A DNA stretch of 64,000 bases, taken from assembly GCF_001522545.3 (NCBI RefSeq), contig NC_031781.1, forward strand, positions 10,793,487 to 10,857,486, written 5' to 3'. The DNA comes from Parus major. Its lineage: Eukaryota; Chordata; Aves; Passeriformes; Paridae. The notes below the pieces were generated by a model. The model saw only the letters and a program-made list of their open reading frames with translations, had not been told where the DNA came from and made no database searches. Position numbers and translations under genes: made by a program. Below, piece after piece: positions 28,144-40,700 of this stretch; within the stretch, counting starts at the first letter, position 1, and each line of letters starts with the position of its first letter.

Positions 28144-29855
28144 ACTTAGTTCCAGGTATTGTTTATGTGCCTCTGACTTCAAAACAGCTTTGGCTGTTGG
28201 TCTTTTACCCCAAACATATTTTTTTTAAAACACAGAGAGCAACCATGTGCTTTGTGTGGCTGGCTTTTAATGAGAGAAGCAACAGAAGAAGAGAGAGCAA
28301 GAGACAAAATACAGACTTTGATTTCTCTAGAGAACTAGAGCAAAATATTCCACTGCTGTCAGTGGTCAGCTGTGCTGGCAGAATCCTTCACACAGACAAG
28401 GCTCCAGCCGCTACTTACATTTCACTGCTGGTTCCTAATCTGCATCTAGGCATCCTCACTGCAACCAAACAAGTGGCTGAGCTGGTGAGAAACCCTTTAT
28501 TCATTCCCAGTGCAGCCAGAGCTGCCTGTTTGTGGTCCCTCGTGGAGCCTCACAAAATGTGAGCTGCCTTCTGTGAAAGATGCCTACGAATAAAAGTTGC
28601 AGTACACAAGAAACCTGAATCAGAAGATGTAGGTGGCAGCATGGACTACATCGTTATGAGTTTAAACGAGGCTGTTCAGTGGAGATATGTCATCAATTAG
28701 CTGTGTATTTCCTATATCTCTATCTGGTTTTCTGCTAAAGGCCTGTTCACGTTCCAAATCAGCTCAGATAGTGAAAATCACAGGATGCACTGGAGTAAGG
28801 GAAAATCGGATGTGTGACTGTGGCACAGTGTTTTTGGCATCCTATATTGCCATCCAAAAGTGTGCAGAATGGTGCAGCTTTTGCAAGAATCAGCGAAGGA
28901 AATCAGCCTTTTCTGAGACCTCCCTGGAGGCTGCTGTAATGGAATTTGATCCCCCCAGCAGCCTATGCATAGGTGATGGGTTCCTGAGGCGGTCTCCCAG
29001 TAACTGCTGTCCTTGTTTGTGGTGTAGAAAGGTAGCATCTTGTATCCAGGAAAACCTAGAGAGCAGAGGTGTGGGGACTATTCACTATCCTTTGGTCCAT
29101 CCCTGCTGTTCCCAGTGCAAGGTTAGCACCGCGGGACTCCTGTGAAACACAGATGGCCCAAAATCTCCTTTTCACAACAACTGTACTCCCACAATGCAAA
29201 TGGTATTTTGCAGTACAGAGAATCTTACTAAGTCTTCAGCGGGGATTATATGAAAATACCTCGCGACACTGTCTGCTGCTGTAGCCTTTCATTAAGAGAA
29301 CCAGAGGGGATGCAGGTAGGAGAGCAAGGACGTGTTTCATATATCCGCTCGCCTGCAGGGGAAGAGGACCGGCTTTCGGTTCTGTGAAACCCGACGCAAA
29401 ACAAAACGTTGCCCTGCTCATTTTCCCCGCCGATCGCTCCGGCCGTACTTTGTTCCCCAGCTGCGACCGGGACTTCCCGGTGCCGAGAATCGCGCTTTTG
29501 GGAGGCGGCCGGGCAGAGCAGGGATATCCCAGCCTCCCAGACACCTGCCAGGCCACTCTCCCGTGTTGCCTCCTCCGGCAGCGGACGGCTGCGGGACCAA
29601 ACCTGTCCCCAAAGCCTGCCAGAGCGGCACCGGGTCCAGAGTCCAGTCCTCCGGGGAGCCACGGAGAAAAGTGCCCGCGGAGGAGCAGAGCCAGGGCCCA
29701 GGTACAGGGATGGGCAGAGGCGGTGAGAGCGTCCTGGGATGCTTTTTCTGTGAGAAGGGCACTCTTTGTGTAAAGATAAAAAATAACGACTAAAAAAATG
29801 TACTAAAATGAAAAACACCGAGACGAGATCAGCGGCTGCGAGCCCTCGCTCCGCT

Positions 29856-30060
29856 NNNNNNNNNNNNNNNNNNNNNNNNNNNNNNNNNNNNNNNNNNNNN
29901 NNNNNNNNNNNNNNNNNNNNNNNNNNNNNNNNNNNNNNNNNNNNNNNNNNNNNNNNNNNNNNNNNNNNNNNNNNNNNNNNNNNNNNNNNNNNNNNNNNNN
30001 NNNNNNNNNNNNNNNNNNNNNNNNNNNNNNNNNNNNNNNNNNNNNNNNNNNNNNNNNNNN
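29856..30060. other. assembly gap (205 N) inside the CpG island
   Basis: An uninterrupted run of N, flanked by GC-rich sequence (GAGCCCTCGCTCCGCT on the left). Gaps of this kind are common at very GC-rich bird promoters. It may contain promoter elements or the real transcription start. Open frames running through it are meaningless. Confidence 0.99.
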
Positions 30061-30194
30061 CACACCCCTTCCTTTAGGCTCCCCCCTCCCCAGCAAAGAA
30101 GAGGCCGTGCCGGTGTTTTTCCACTCAGCAGGATGGGTGATGCTCAAAGCTCCCTCATTAGACAACAGACACGAGAGGTCAGGAAGAAAGCGCT

Positions 30195-30200
30195 TATAAA
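30195..30200 (+). promoter_or_regulatory. TATA-like element upstream of candidate exon 1
   Basis: TATAAA at 30195-30200 sits inside the CpG island. It would place a start near 30225-30230, in the sequence TAGTCGCGCCGC. A CpG-island gene need not use a TATA box, so this is a position-based suggestion only. Confidence 0.35.
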
Positions 30201-30227
30201 TTACCGTTTCCTCCAGCTCGGCGCTGC

Positions 30228-30303
30228 TAGTCGCGCCGCACCGCTCCGCCGGACGCGCCGCAGGGGCGCAGCGGCGCGCAGGCACCGCGGCCAGCGGACA
30301 CAG
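30228..30303 (+). other. SLC6A6: candidate non-coding first exon of SLC6A6
   Basis: An untranslated exon is required because the coding exon carries only 11 nt of leader. From the TATA-derived start to CAG|GTACCG at 30303/30304 gives a ~76-nt, very GC-rich leader without an ATG. The donor fits the consensus at CAG|GTA but is weaker beyond it. Alternative donors in the same island exist (for example GACTG|GTACAG near 30870 and CTG|GTGGGT near 30911), so the exon end is uncertain. Confidence 0.35.
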
Positions 30304-30345
30304 GTACCGGCACCTCCCGGGCGGGAGCGCGGGCGGGCGGTGGGG

Positions 30346-30420
30346 CCGCCGCTGCTGCCGCCGCTGTTGCTGCTGCCGCTGTTGCTGCCGCTGCTGCCGC
30401 TGCGGTGGTGGCGGTGGCGG
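30346..30420. repeat. imperfect CCG/CTG triplet tract
   Basis: About 75 bases of CCGCTG/CTGCTG/GTTGCTG triplets ending in GGTGGTGGCGGTGG. On + strand it lies just after the candidate exon-1 donor, so it is probably intronic if that donor is used, or 5'UTR if a later donor is used. It generates spurious poly-Leu, poly-Gln and poly-Ala frames. Confidence 0.85.
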
Positions 30421-32257
30421 GGCTGGCGCGGATCGCCCCTCGCCGCCGCGACGAACAAAGGGGCGGCCGCTCCGCGCCCAGCGGAGCCGAACCGAGCCGG
30501 GCCGGTGGCGGCGGCATCGTCCTCCCTTTGTCCGCCTCGACTCGGGGTGCCCTCGGGCGCGCTTTCCCTTCCCCCCTTCCATTTATTTATTAATTCATCT
30601 TTCTCCTTAAAGCCCCCTCCTCCCCAGCTCTCACATTACCCCTGCGGTGTTTTTCCTCCCCAGCGGTTATTTACCCCACAACCCCCCACACCTTGCGTTA
30701 ACTTTTTTTGGCGATAACATTCAGCCATTCCCCGTTGGCGGCCCTCCAGACATCGACGGCGCACGCTTCTCTCCCCGACTATTTTTACCCATTTTTTCTC
30801 TCCTTCCCACCCCTCCCCGCTGTGCTTTCTCTGTCTGCCGTACGCTAACCTCGAGTGAAGAGACTGGTACAGGCAATGCTACATCTGATGCTAATGGGCC
30901 TACCTGGTGGGTAATACCGCTGTTGCCACTTTCTTGTTATTTCCCTCATTTTCTTTTTTATTCCCCTCATTTTTCTTTTATTTTGTGGGTTCTTGACATG
31001 CTGAAATCAAAGTAGTGATGGGGCTTGAAAATAAAACACAGGGACTACAGAGGGCAGGTTACCAAGCTCATCGTGGTGCGAAAGGGTGATAATTCTGGGT
31101 TCGTCTGGGGGTAACTTGGATCCAAAATTCACCCACTGGCTTTAAGATAATGAATGCCCATTGCTGCCTGGTATTATAGCAGGAGGTATGTGGGAGGACT
31201 CACAAGGTTTCCATATAAGAACATGGGAGAATTTATTTCACCCAGGCGAAGAAATGTGCAGAGTATGTGTTATTTATGACACTGAAGGCAAGCTGTGTTG
31301 TCCTTAGGCAGCTCCAAGAGCGGCAAAACTTGGTATTTAGAAATTGTAAAAGCTAATTTCTGCTGTTTAGTAAGAGCTATGTTTAAAGGGAAGCACAGAC
31401 GAAAATGAAAAAAAGGAAAAAGTAGTGGGAGAGGATCCAGATAAACACAGAGAAATACAACCCCACACTTATTCCAGCACAGTTTGTACCAAGGTGTAAA
31501 GATGGAGGTTTTTGATTAGTTCCCATGTTTTTTAACCGTATTGGGAAAGGCATTAAGAAAATGTGCCGAGAGGAGCTGGTTACGTTGATAGTGCTATTTT
31601 GGTAACTGCATTTTTTTTTCTTTTTTTTTTTATTTTTATTGCTTGCATGTGAAAATGTTTTGAGTTTTGGACTAGCAAAACAGTGAGGGCAGTCCTGACA
31701 GGGACACATGTCATCGGCTGTGTAATTCAGGGCTCGGATGACAGTTGCTACCGGTTTAGATTTTATGGCTTTAGGTTTGAGGGTAAATCAGCCCGTTAAA
31801 ACCTGCTGCTGTGGAATTCCATGGGAGAGGCTTTGGTGAGAACTCTGATGGTTGTTGACAGCCGGGTGCTTACCTCTGGGTCTGCGTTCAGCCGAGCTGA
31901 CTGCTTTCTGCCATTGCCTGCCTTTGCCACAAGTGTCACGGAAAGGTTTCCTTGAAGGTTATTGGGGTTTTTTTAAGCAAAATGTGTGAGCAGCTGAGGC
32001 AGCCAGCAGCGTGACAGTGACAGTGTCCTTCACCTGGACCAAGTTGAGTCTGAAGCGCGAATGTGGAAGGATGTCTGTGTTGCCTTGGTTAAACTGGCAT
32101 TGGAAACTTGATTTTTGGTACTTTCAGAGATAGTATCGTCCTATTTCCCCTTCAACTGTTTCTTACCTGCTTTTCATGGTATTTTTTTGTCTTTTTGCTC
32201 TTTATTTGCCCTCTGTCCCTTCCCACCTCTCCCACCTTGGTGCACTAAGGCAGCTCC

Positions 32258-32400
32258 CACCGGAGGGCGACAGACACCTTTCCCCTGGCCGGAGCTGCCC
32301 GGGGACCCGACCCCGCGGCCGGGAGAGGAAAGGCCGCTTCTTGCTGTCATTTATTAACCTGCTTCCTTCACCCCGCGCCGTGAGGGTTAATTTCTGTCAT
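32258..32400 (+). promoter_or_regulatory. secondary CpG cluster, possible alternative promoter/exon
   Basis: About 140 bases with roughly a dozen CpGs (CCGGAGGGCGAC, GGACCCGACCCCGCGG, CCCCGCGCC), in otherwise CpG-poor intron about 2 kb downstream of the main island. A donor-like GCC|GTGAGG lies at 32379/32380. This could be an alternative first exon of SLC6A6 or an enhancer. There is no direct evidence of transcription. Confidence 0.3.
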
Positions 32401-34716
32401 ACTTGGCAAAAAGCAGGAGGTCGCAGGTGGCACCGTGATATCTGTAGGCCCCGAGAGGGTGGATGCGTGCTCAGGGCTGCTGGGCGTTTGATTTGTTTGC
32501 TGAAGGAATCTTGGTCTGGAATCCGGTAGAAATTTGGAAACTTTAAAATGTTACAGATTTCTGTTTTATTTCCTTTTGCTGTAACCAGGCATCAAATTTG
32601 TCATATTGGTAGTTTCAAATGTGGAGCTTTTGGGTGGGTTGCCTGGAGCTTTCATGTCACAGGTGAAATGTTGGGGCAGTAGCAGGAGGCTTCAGTCAGT
32701 GTGAAACACTGGCAGAAAAGAGGTGCCACTTTGCCCTGGAAAACTAGGAAGACACTTTAGGTTGGCTTGCTCTTGCTGCAGAGTGCTTGGGAAACCTCCC
32801 ATGCCTGAGTGGAGTTCTGTTTGTAAAGCCTCGGTGAGGATCTTGTCGTACAGCTAATCATTGCTAATATTTCACTGAGGAGTTTTGTTAATCAATACTC
32901 TTAGTGTATCTTAGTGGCTTCCAGCCAGGTCCTATGGGCTGGATGTTTCCAAAGAGAATCTTGGGCGCTTTCCAGAAGTGATATTCCTAGGATTTTCATC
33001 AATGTACATCAAGGCTTAGCAGCAACCTCCTATTATTTTAATTTTTCCCCTTCTATGTTTTCCAGTGCCCCATATTTTTGTCCCAGTGGGCAGTGAGGCA
33101 ATGTTGCACCAATGCCCCAATGACAGTGCTGCCAGTTCCACCAGGAAAGGGAGTCTGCAGTAGTGCCCTACCTGGGGTTTTTTAAATCATGCTGGCAAAC
33201 AACTCTGAAAAGCTTATGCTGATTAGTTTCTTTTAAATTTAACCAAATTACAACACTTAAAAATGGATGGGAAAGCCATGGTAGTTGCAACCTTTTGTAA
33301 GTAATGTTTATTTGATTGGTCATATGAATAAATTGTAGCTCATTTAAGAAGTGAAGCTTTGAATAGATTACCCAGTCAGATTACTGCTGTTGACTTCTTT
33401 TCATCACTAACTTAATTTACGTGACCAGAATGGATCAGGGTTATTTTTTTAAAAAGTAATCCTGTGTCTATTCCAGTTAGAGCTCTATACACAGAACTAA
33501 AATTTATTCCAATGGCACACTAGCCGGGGGCTGCTTGGACTGGGTCCTCAGCCCTTAGAAGAAAAGCATGAGGATGAAAATGCAGTGATTTAATATTTGT
33601 TGAATTTCTTCCATACATGCCTACTTAACTGAACCCTCAGCTGTTGTAGTGGCATGGATTTAATTGATTTGTGTGAGCTGACTATCATCCCAAGGCATGT
33701 AAATTTCAGGAAAAAGCCTCAAAATTTCTTACATAGTAGCTAATGTTGATACAAGGTAATACAGTAGAAATTAATTGAACGTGCCGCTCTTTACTGTCCT
33801 TTTTCCCCCAAAAACTGGCTGTTGGAAGGGCTGCTGTGCTGCCAGTCCATGACTTTGAAACCATGGCTGGTGTCTTATAGCATCTTCTGTATTTTTGTCA
33901 GTCCCTTTTTTTCCAATGTGTCGAGATTTACACCAGCAAAAAGGCCTTTAGTGCCAGCCCTAAGCCCTGTTCCAAGAGCATCCACCGAGCCCACCAGCTC
34001 GGCGGGTGGAAGGGGAGTGTGAATCAAATGCCAGCAGGCTTCTGGTGGGTGGCAGCAGGGTGGCAGTCCCAGGGCTGCAGGAGGTGGCTGTTAAAGCCCG
34101 TTGGGAAGGTTCTGCATTTTAGCAGTTGCTGGGTTTCCTGTTGTGGTTCTCTGTCACTCAGAATTGTCACAGCCTCAAAGGATGCCTTGGCTGCAATGGC
34201 TGCCCAACCTGGGCCTGAATTCAGTCAGTGCTTGGGCACTGGCATGAAAAAACAGCCCTGCTGTGCCAAAATGCAGCAGGAGGGCCCTGCTTCAAGGTGT
34301 TGGTGTAAGTCCCATGTCCATGGGTAGGAGAACAACCCATACACTGAGCCACAGGCCAATCTCTGAGCTGGAATGTAGTTAAAAGTTCTTTTATTTCTTC
34401 ATTTTTTGATCCAGATCACGTGGCATTTGTATTTTATTTCACTGTTGCAGTGAATTGTCCTGCTATTTAGAGGGATATAGTCATATCTCCAGTGATGTTC
34501 TACATAGGATGAAACACATGAGAAATGATCTCCAGTTTTGGCATTGGCACTACATTCAGTGTCTTGGTGTTTTTCAAAAAGAAATTTTTACTGATAAAAT
34601 TCAGAAAACGTGGTGCATGATAGCATTGAAACATGTCTGACTTATTTTGCTGAATCTATTTTTTTTCCTTTAAAATATTTTCCCCTTTTCTTTTTCTCTT
34701 TTTTTTTTCCAAACAG

Positions 34717-34752
34717 GAAAAGAAAATACATTCAGCAGAGACTCTTCTTCAT
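34717..34752 (+). other. candidate 36-nt 5'UTR (non-coding) exon in intron 1
   Basis: A strong acceptor (about 25 nt of T/C followed by AAACAG at 34711-34716) and a strong donor (CAT|GTAAGT at 34753) enclose 36 nt, GAAAAGAAAATACATTCAGC and 16 more bases. A CTGAC branch-point-like motif lies about 80 nt upstream. It contains no ATG and makes none when joined to 54065, so it could serve as an optional 5'UTR exon of SLC6A6. It is based only on splice-site quality. Confidence 0.35.
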
Positions 34753-37700
34753 GTAAGTGTTATTTATGCTTGTTTATGAAATTACAAAAAGGCTTAAAAA
34801 GCTCATTAAAACATTCAAATACTGAACACTTACCATCTGTTTGTAGAAACCAAGTATAGAGCATGTAAAAATAGGCATAGTTATACAGCAGTGATGCTCA
34901 GCAATTGATATCTTAAATCTGTCTGTGCAGTTCTTCAGTGTGTATCACCACAGAATTTAGAAAACGTTGCAAAGCACTTTGCAGACATTTAAGCAGCATG
35001 CCCATTAACTTGGTGTGTAAATCCTGGAGGGATAATGTTAAAATGGTTTGCCATTGGTCTGCCAAAGCAGAGGAGACGTAAGTGAGAACTTGATTTAGCA
35101 CCCCAGAGTCCTTGATCCCCAAACGCTGTGACAAAATCAGCTTTTCTGCCTTGGATCCTACAGAATCCAAGTTCTGCCCATAGAGCCGTTTGTTGTGTGC
35201 ACATGTGCATGTGTGTGTGGATAAGAGAGAGTGTCTGTATGGGTACCTGGCCCCAAAAAGCCTGTAGGTATTTCAGGCCTTCTCTACAACCTATGGTGAT
35301 GCCCATTAAAGTAAGAGCAGATGCCACCAGCCATCGGTGGATACTGTTGCAAATGTTTTGTGACAGCATTTGGCTCCAGCCTGGCTCTGGGTCTGGGGGA
35401 GCCTGTTAAAGTATTCTTCGTGGGACTGAGAAAGCTGCATGTCATAAAAACACAACAGGTTTTCTTCCACACCATCTAGCGACCTGTTTTGTTTTTGTTT
35501 TTTTCACAGATCGCAGCTTTGAAAACTGTTGAGTAGTATAGAAAGCTCTGCTCTGGTATTTCTTCCTAGTAAATAAATCTGATTAAATGTTTTGCGGGGC
35601 TGCATAGATGAAGACTCTCATTGCCTTTATGCAAAATTAGCTTAGCAAGGAAAATGACTGCATTGTTCCCAATGCAGGGCCCGCTTTGCATAACTTCCGA
35701 GCATGTACTGTGTCCAGTGGCATGGCAAGCCCACGAGCACTCACCTCAGGCTGATTTCCCATAAGTCAATTTTTTATTTTTTTATTTTTAACAACGTGTA
35801 TCTCAGAATTGCAGCACTCCATTATGCTTGCGTAGCAACTTGCTGGTTAATATGTAGCAAAATGCCGTGTGGTAACAAATGTTTTTTTGCTATTGTTGAG
35901 CTGGAATGTTAGTTCAGCTTCTAGATAAAAGTGGCTTGCGCAAGGCGTCCCGGTAGACCATGATTTCTGTGGCTTGTACAGTAGTTCTGTAGGCAACCGT
36001 GTTCTGCTCTTCCTCTCCCCTGTGCTTCCCTTCATCTTCCACGTGAGCGAGGGGTGGGCTGGCAGAAAGGCAGGAGCTGGCAGCCCTTTGCATCCTGCAA
36101 AACACCAGTGTGGGGTTCATGTTATGCCTGTTGCTAGTCAAGCATCTGTTGAAAACACTCTTCATTCTGGTTCTGTTGCTAGCAGAAACATTGTTAGATG
36201 CTTTATTTAATAGCTTTAAACCACCAGTGTTCTTTGGCTGGTTTTATGGATAATCTTTCAAAAAAATAAAACAACCCAAAACCAAAAAAATCCAGTACTA
36301 AGTGAAGGATACCCTACAAAGGATTAAAGAATCCTCCTTTCCTGCTGCTGAGAATCCTAGTTGAGACTAGGTTAAGCGTTTGTATCTTGAGAAGGTACTT
36401 CATCATTTTTAAGAGGTAACAGAGAAGAAAAAAAAAATCCAGAAGGTTTTTGAGTATGAACATTTTCAACATTTGTAGCTTGTTATTATTTCATTCTAGA
36501 ATGGGAAATTCAAATCTCTTGAAAATCCTGTGAAGCACGTGCTTCCCGGAGATTATAAAGGGGAAATGGTGAAGCAAAAACCCTTTTAAGGGAAGAAGAT
36601 CCCAAATAGAGAAGAACCCAAACAAATGAACCATACAGCAATGACTGTACGGTGTCTGGAAACTTCAGAATAACCACATAGTGCAGATCTGGAGAGTTTT
36701 GTCTGGAGATTGCAGTATCCCAAAGAAAATTCCTAAGTCAAGTAAATGTACTCTAAAATGAATAATCAACAGTCAGTGGTCCAGAGGCCATTTGCAGTGC
36801 AGCCTTCCATCACCTGCTGTGGCTTTTCAACAGCTAACGGCAAGCTTTGAGCATCAGAGCCTCTCTCCTCTGGTTCTGTGCATGAAATATTGTGACTTTG
36901 ACTCGATAACTCTGTTTGTGCCTGTCTGTGCATTGGCTTCCCTTGGCTTCTACAATGGTGGGAGTTTCCAAAAGAGAGTTAAACTCCAGGGATGGGAGTG
37001 TTGAGGTTATAGTGAAATAGCAGGATGGTGAAGCATCCAGGACAGGGATCTCTCCCAGGCCCTGTTCAGAGTTGCCTCCTGTGGCAGCAAATGCTCAATG
37101 GGGATAATCCCCTCAGGCTGTGACTTGGGCCAGTCTCTGACAGGAGGTGACCACTTTGAGAAGGGGCTCTTTGTGAAAGTAACCAGCCATACCTAGTTGT
37201 AATGATAAGAAAGGGACCATCTTATTTTAGTCACTTTGCGACAAATACTACCACAATTCATTACTTTCCATCAGTGCCTCATCCTATGGAGGAATCACCA
37301 CTGCCCATCTACATTGAGGAGGGGACAGAAGTCCCGATTGGTGAGTGCAGTTGGGATGGGATTTGTTTAAGGGAGGGTATTAAGGGTACGTGGGTTTTGT
37401 CTTCCTCACATTTGTGTGTACCCGTTTGTCATTAAAAATGGTAAGGTCTGTTGCAAATGTTTTGGGGATTTTATTTTATATTCTTCTTGATTTTATATTT
37501 AGAGCTCCTGAGAGTTGTTAAACACTGCTAGCATTGGTTTTCAGCTAATCATAAATCAAAGTACATAATTTATGCAGTGACATTGAAAGCTTCTGTGCAG
37601 CATGTCTTAACACAAGGCTGAGGAAGAACACAGGTATCACAAGAGGTATTTCCCACTTTGGCCTTTGACCTCAATATTGAGATACTCAAAATGATCTGAG

Positions 37701-40700
37701 GTCTGGGTCAGTGTTTTTGTTCTTGCTGACACTCTCATGCCCAGCACCCAACAGACTCACATTGTCCACACCATTGCATAGCCAGAAGAGAGGCAGAGAG
37801 GTTTGCCATGCACCTTGGAGTGCTGCACTCTCCTAGCTCTGAGCTCAGGTACAGATGTATTATTACAACCTGGATGTATAAGTTCAGTGCTGTTTTGGGA
37901 TTTTTTTAAATAGAGAAGGAGTCTTGAAGATAACCCATAAAAAAATACAACTAAAAGGTTCAGTAAGTTGGATCATGGTGATCTTTTTGGACAGTAGAAA
38001 GTTGTGATGGCAAAATTTCCCAGAGTCCCTTATACAATCTGTTCTGGACGGCATACAGAAAGTGTGCCTTATCTCTCACCTTGGGAATCTGCCTTGTTGA
38101 GCAGATGTGTCTCTTCAAACAACTTTTTCTTATTATGTATCCTGAATTTTTCCATTCCTAAATTCAAGCAATTGCTTCTTGTCCTACTATCTTTTCAGCT
38201 AGATTAATTACCTTCCTCTACACACACTACCTGGAAGGTATTTATAGCTGGATCTCAGCCCAGGAGTCTTCTCATTTATAGAACATATTAATTTTAACTC
38301 TTACTCTCTCCTTAGAGCACTTTTGTTGTCCTTATTTGTATTTCCTTTAATTTCTCTATCTCCTTTCTAATCTGTGGAGACTTGAACAACACATAATTTG
38401 TTCACTGTGGCTTTTTTTGACATAGCATTATGCTTTAGGCTTTCCTATCATCCCTTCCCTTGTCCACACCCAAAAATAGCTTAGCCTCTTAGCCTTTGAC
38501 CCTTCTGCATCACTCAGAAGCACCACACAGAGAAACTCTATTGGCTAACCTTACCTGCAATCACCCTTAGGTTCTTCCTGGATTCATGGCTTTGCTAGCT
38601 GCTCCTCAGGCAGTGTTACTGCTTTTCTGGGATGTTGAGCTTTATACTTCCTAACACTAAATCCCCATCCCATTGCATGCCACTTACTTTATCCAGGAAT
38701 ATTTTGAAACAATATGCCATTATTTATTCTAATGCCCTGGGATTCTTTTCATCATTTACATAGAAGTTGTTACTGTTTTACCATATGTAGAGAAAAGTAC
38801 ATAAAATTTAAGTATTTTGATATCTATACAGCTGTCTTTTGCATGTTAGTCCAGATTCCTTTCCCAGCTTCATCATCCTTATTTGTATATCTTCCCTGAT
38901 TTTCCTTCCTCTAGTTGAAAAAGTTCATAAGAAGTGGCAGGTTTAGCCTCTTCTTCTTGTAATTATTTCCTCATTATACAATAAGAATATTGTTTCTGTA
39001 CCTCTTCTATGCATGGCATGATGTGGTCTTTCCCACAGAAGATCATCTTTTCCTCACCTTTCCTGGGGTTGTAGTCAGCTGAACGTCTGCTGGACTTTAG
39101 ACCTCTCTTGTAGAACTTGTTAAGGTTCTGTCCTGGCCCCTGGGATTTCATCTTGTCTTTCCCACTGCACTGAGGAAACCTGGGCAGCTGAGGTGGTGGT
39201 ACCTGCACCAAGAAAAACACTGTAAGGCTGATGAGTCACAGAACTGACCAACCAACCAACCAAAAAAACCCCAACTATGAGTGGAAAGCTTTTTAGAGGC
39301 TGTTTTTTTGGTGCTGTCACGAAGCAGGTTTGTTGGATCAGGCTCTGAAGTGCAGCACCAGCTGTGAAACAGCCAAATTGGGTTGGAGAGGGCACCATGT
39401 TTACTTATCCTAAATAAGTGTCTGGACTGTCAATACAGCAAGCTGTGGTTGAGGGGCAATGAGTGGAAAAAGTAAATGATGCAGAGATGAGGGCAAACCA
39501 CAAGCTCTGAGTCTGGTATCTGAATGTCTGACGTGGGTTTGGGCTTTTAGATAAAGCATAAATCAAGTAGGAAGCAGCTGCAAAATTCTGGTCTGGATCT
39601 GTGTCTCGGTATTGATCCTGCTTTCCATTGAGCTCCCCAGTGTGATCCACATCCAGGGTGCCCATTTGTACCTGTACAGTCCAGAACAGGAGTAAAATAA
39701 AGCCATGTCTGCATTTGGGCTGGAGAAAAATAACACACAGTGCAGTTGTTAAAATGTTTCATTCAGCACAACCATCATTTACTTTTAAAAGGTTTGGAGA
39801 ACTCATCTGAAGCACATTTGGCTGCTATATGGCATGCATACTATTTTGACCCAGGCCTGACTGTGGTGGTAGATTGCTTTGCAGCTTCTGTATTTATTTA
39901 AAAAATAGAAAAATCAGTAGATTTTTCAGAGTCTAAATTTAACAACGCTAATTATTTCAAGCAATTTAAAAAGGAACATAAATCTCACTTGTTTATTACA
40001 GCTGCTTCATGAAAACAGCAGCTACAAATAATACTCTATAATGAAAATCCAGCTAACACTGTCATGAATTAGCCAACAAGAGAATGAACGTTTGGGATCT
40101 GGACAAGGGCAGCATTTCCTTCTCTGGCATGAGGGTCTTTGCTCTGAGGAGAAGGTGGTTATTACCTAAATGCTGGTTTTATCTCCTTGGGTGAAATGAA
40201 GACTTTGACATTTCTGCATAGATGAATGTGACTTTTGATTGGAAAAAGGCCTAAGCTTTACTTCATTTTTATGTACTTTTGCCCATTCTTGAATACATTC
40301 CTAGAAGAAGGTAGCTGAGTGAGATGCAACAAATATTTTAATAATTCAAAGATATTTATGAGGAGATGGGGAATATATTGTTACTGTTAACAAAGAACCT
40401 GTGGAGCAGTAACAAAAAAGTGCAAGAAAAATGCTAGGACTCTTGGTTCAGGTGCAATTTCAACTATCTCCCACTCAGCTAAACAGTTCAGGAGATTCAA
40501 GGTGAGAAAATAGGCAAAGCAGGTCTTTATTCCCCATCACCATTCATGGTAAAGTCATGACCATATTCTTCCATCACTGTTGTGTTAAATGCTAAAGAAA
40601 ACACCTGAGACAACACAGTCCAAATTTACATTTTGTAAAGCAGAAACACTGGGAAAATATTTGTATTGGTAATAATTGCATTTGGTCTATACAGGAAACC

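Larger units (their letters stand above)
18941..29329. other. intergenic upstream flank of SLC6A6
   Basis: Contains a GC-rich but CpG-poor patch at about 22240-22560 (139-codon + frame, no domain), the CpG cluster at 23.3-23.5 kb, AT-rich sequence at 24.9-26.1 kb, and the ATT microsatellite. Two + strand open stretches, 28047-28562 (171 codons, including the microsatellite) and 28687-29145 (152 codons, Cys-rich), were examined. Neither has a recognisable domain or splice partner. Confidence 0.6.
29330..30870 (+). promoter_or_regulatory. SLC6A6: CpG-island promoter of SLC6A6
   Basis: CpG dinucleotides jump from about one per 100 bases to many per line from about 29330 to 30560, with a tail to about 30870. 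The block contains GC-box-like GGGCGG runs (around 30330-30340 and 30460), a NotI-type GCGGCCGC near 30463, and CCG/CTG triplets. It is the strongest CpG island in the window, sits on the 5' side of SLC6A6, and no other gene is nearby. It is therefore the likely promoter of this broadly expressed gene. Strand is assigned from SLC6A6; divergent transcription to the left cannot be excluded. The gap at 29856-30060 hides part of the core. Confidence 0.75.

Noticed and set aside
28047..28562. 171-codon + strand open frame
   Set aside because: Starts with a poly-Leu stretch produced by the ATT microsatellite and shows no protein family resemblance.
29246..30717. Several long overlapping open frames on both strands across the CpG island (up to 259 codons)
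   Set aside because: They arise from stop-poor GC-rich sequence, the CCG/CTG triplets and the run of N, and overlap each other on both strands with no domain.
35498..35580. Possible exon after the strong acceptor TTTTTTTCACAG at 35509
   Set aside because: No convincing donor within the next few hundred bases, and stops in the conceptual frames.
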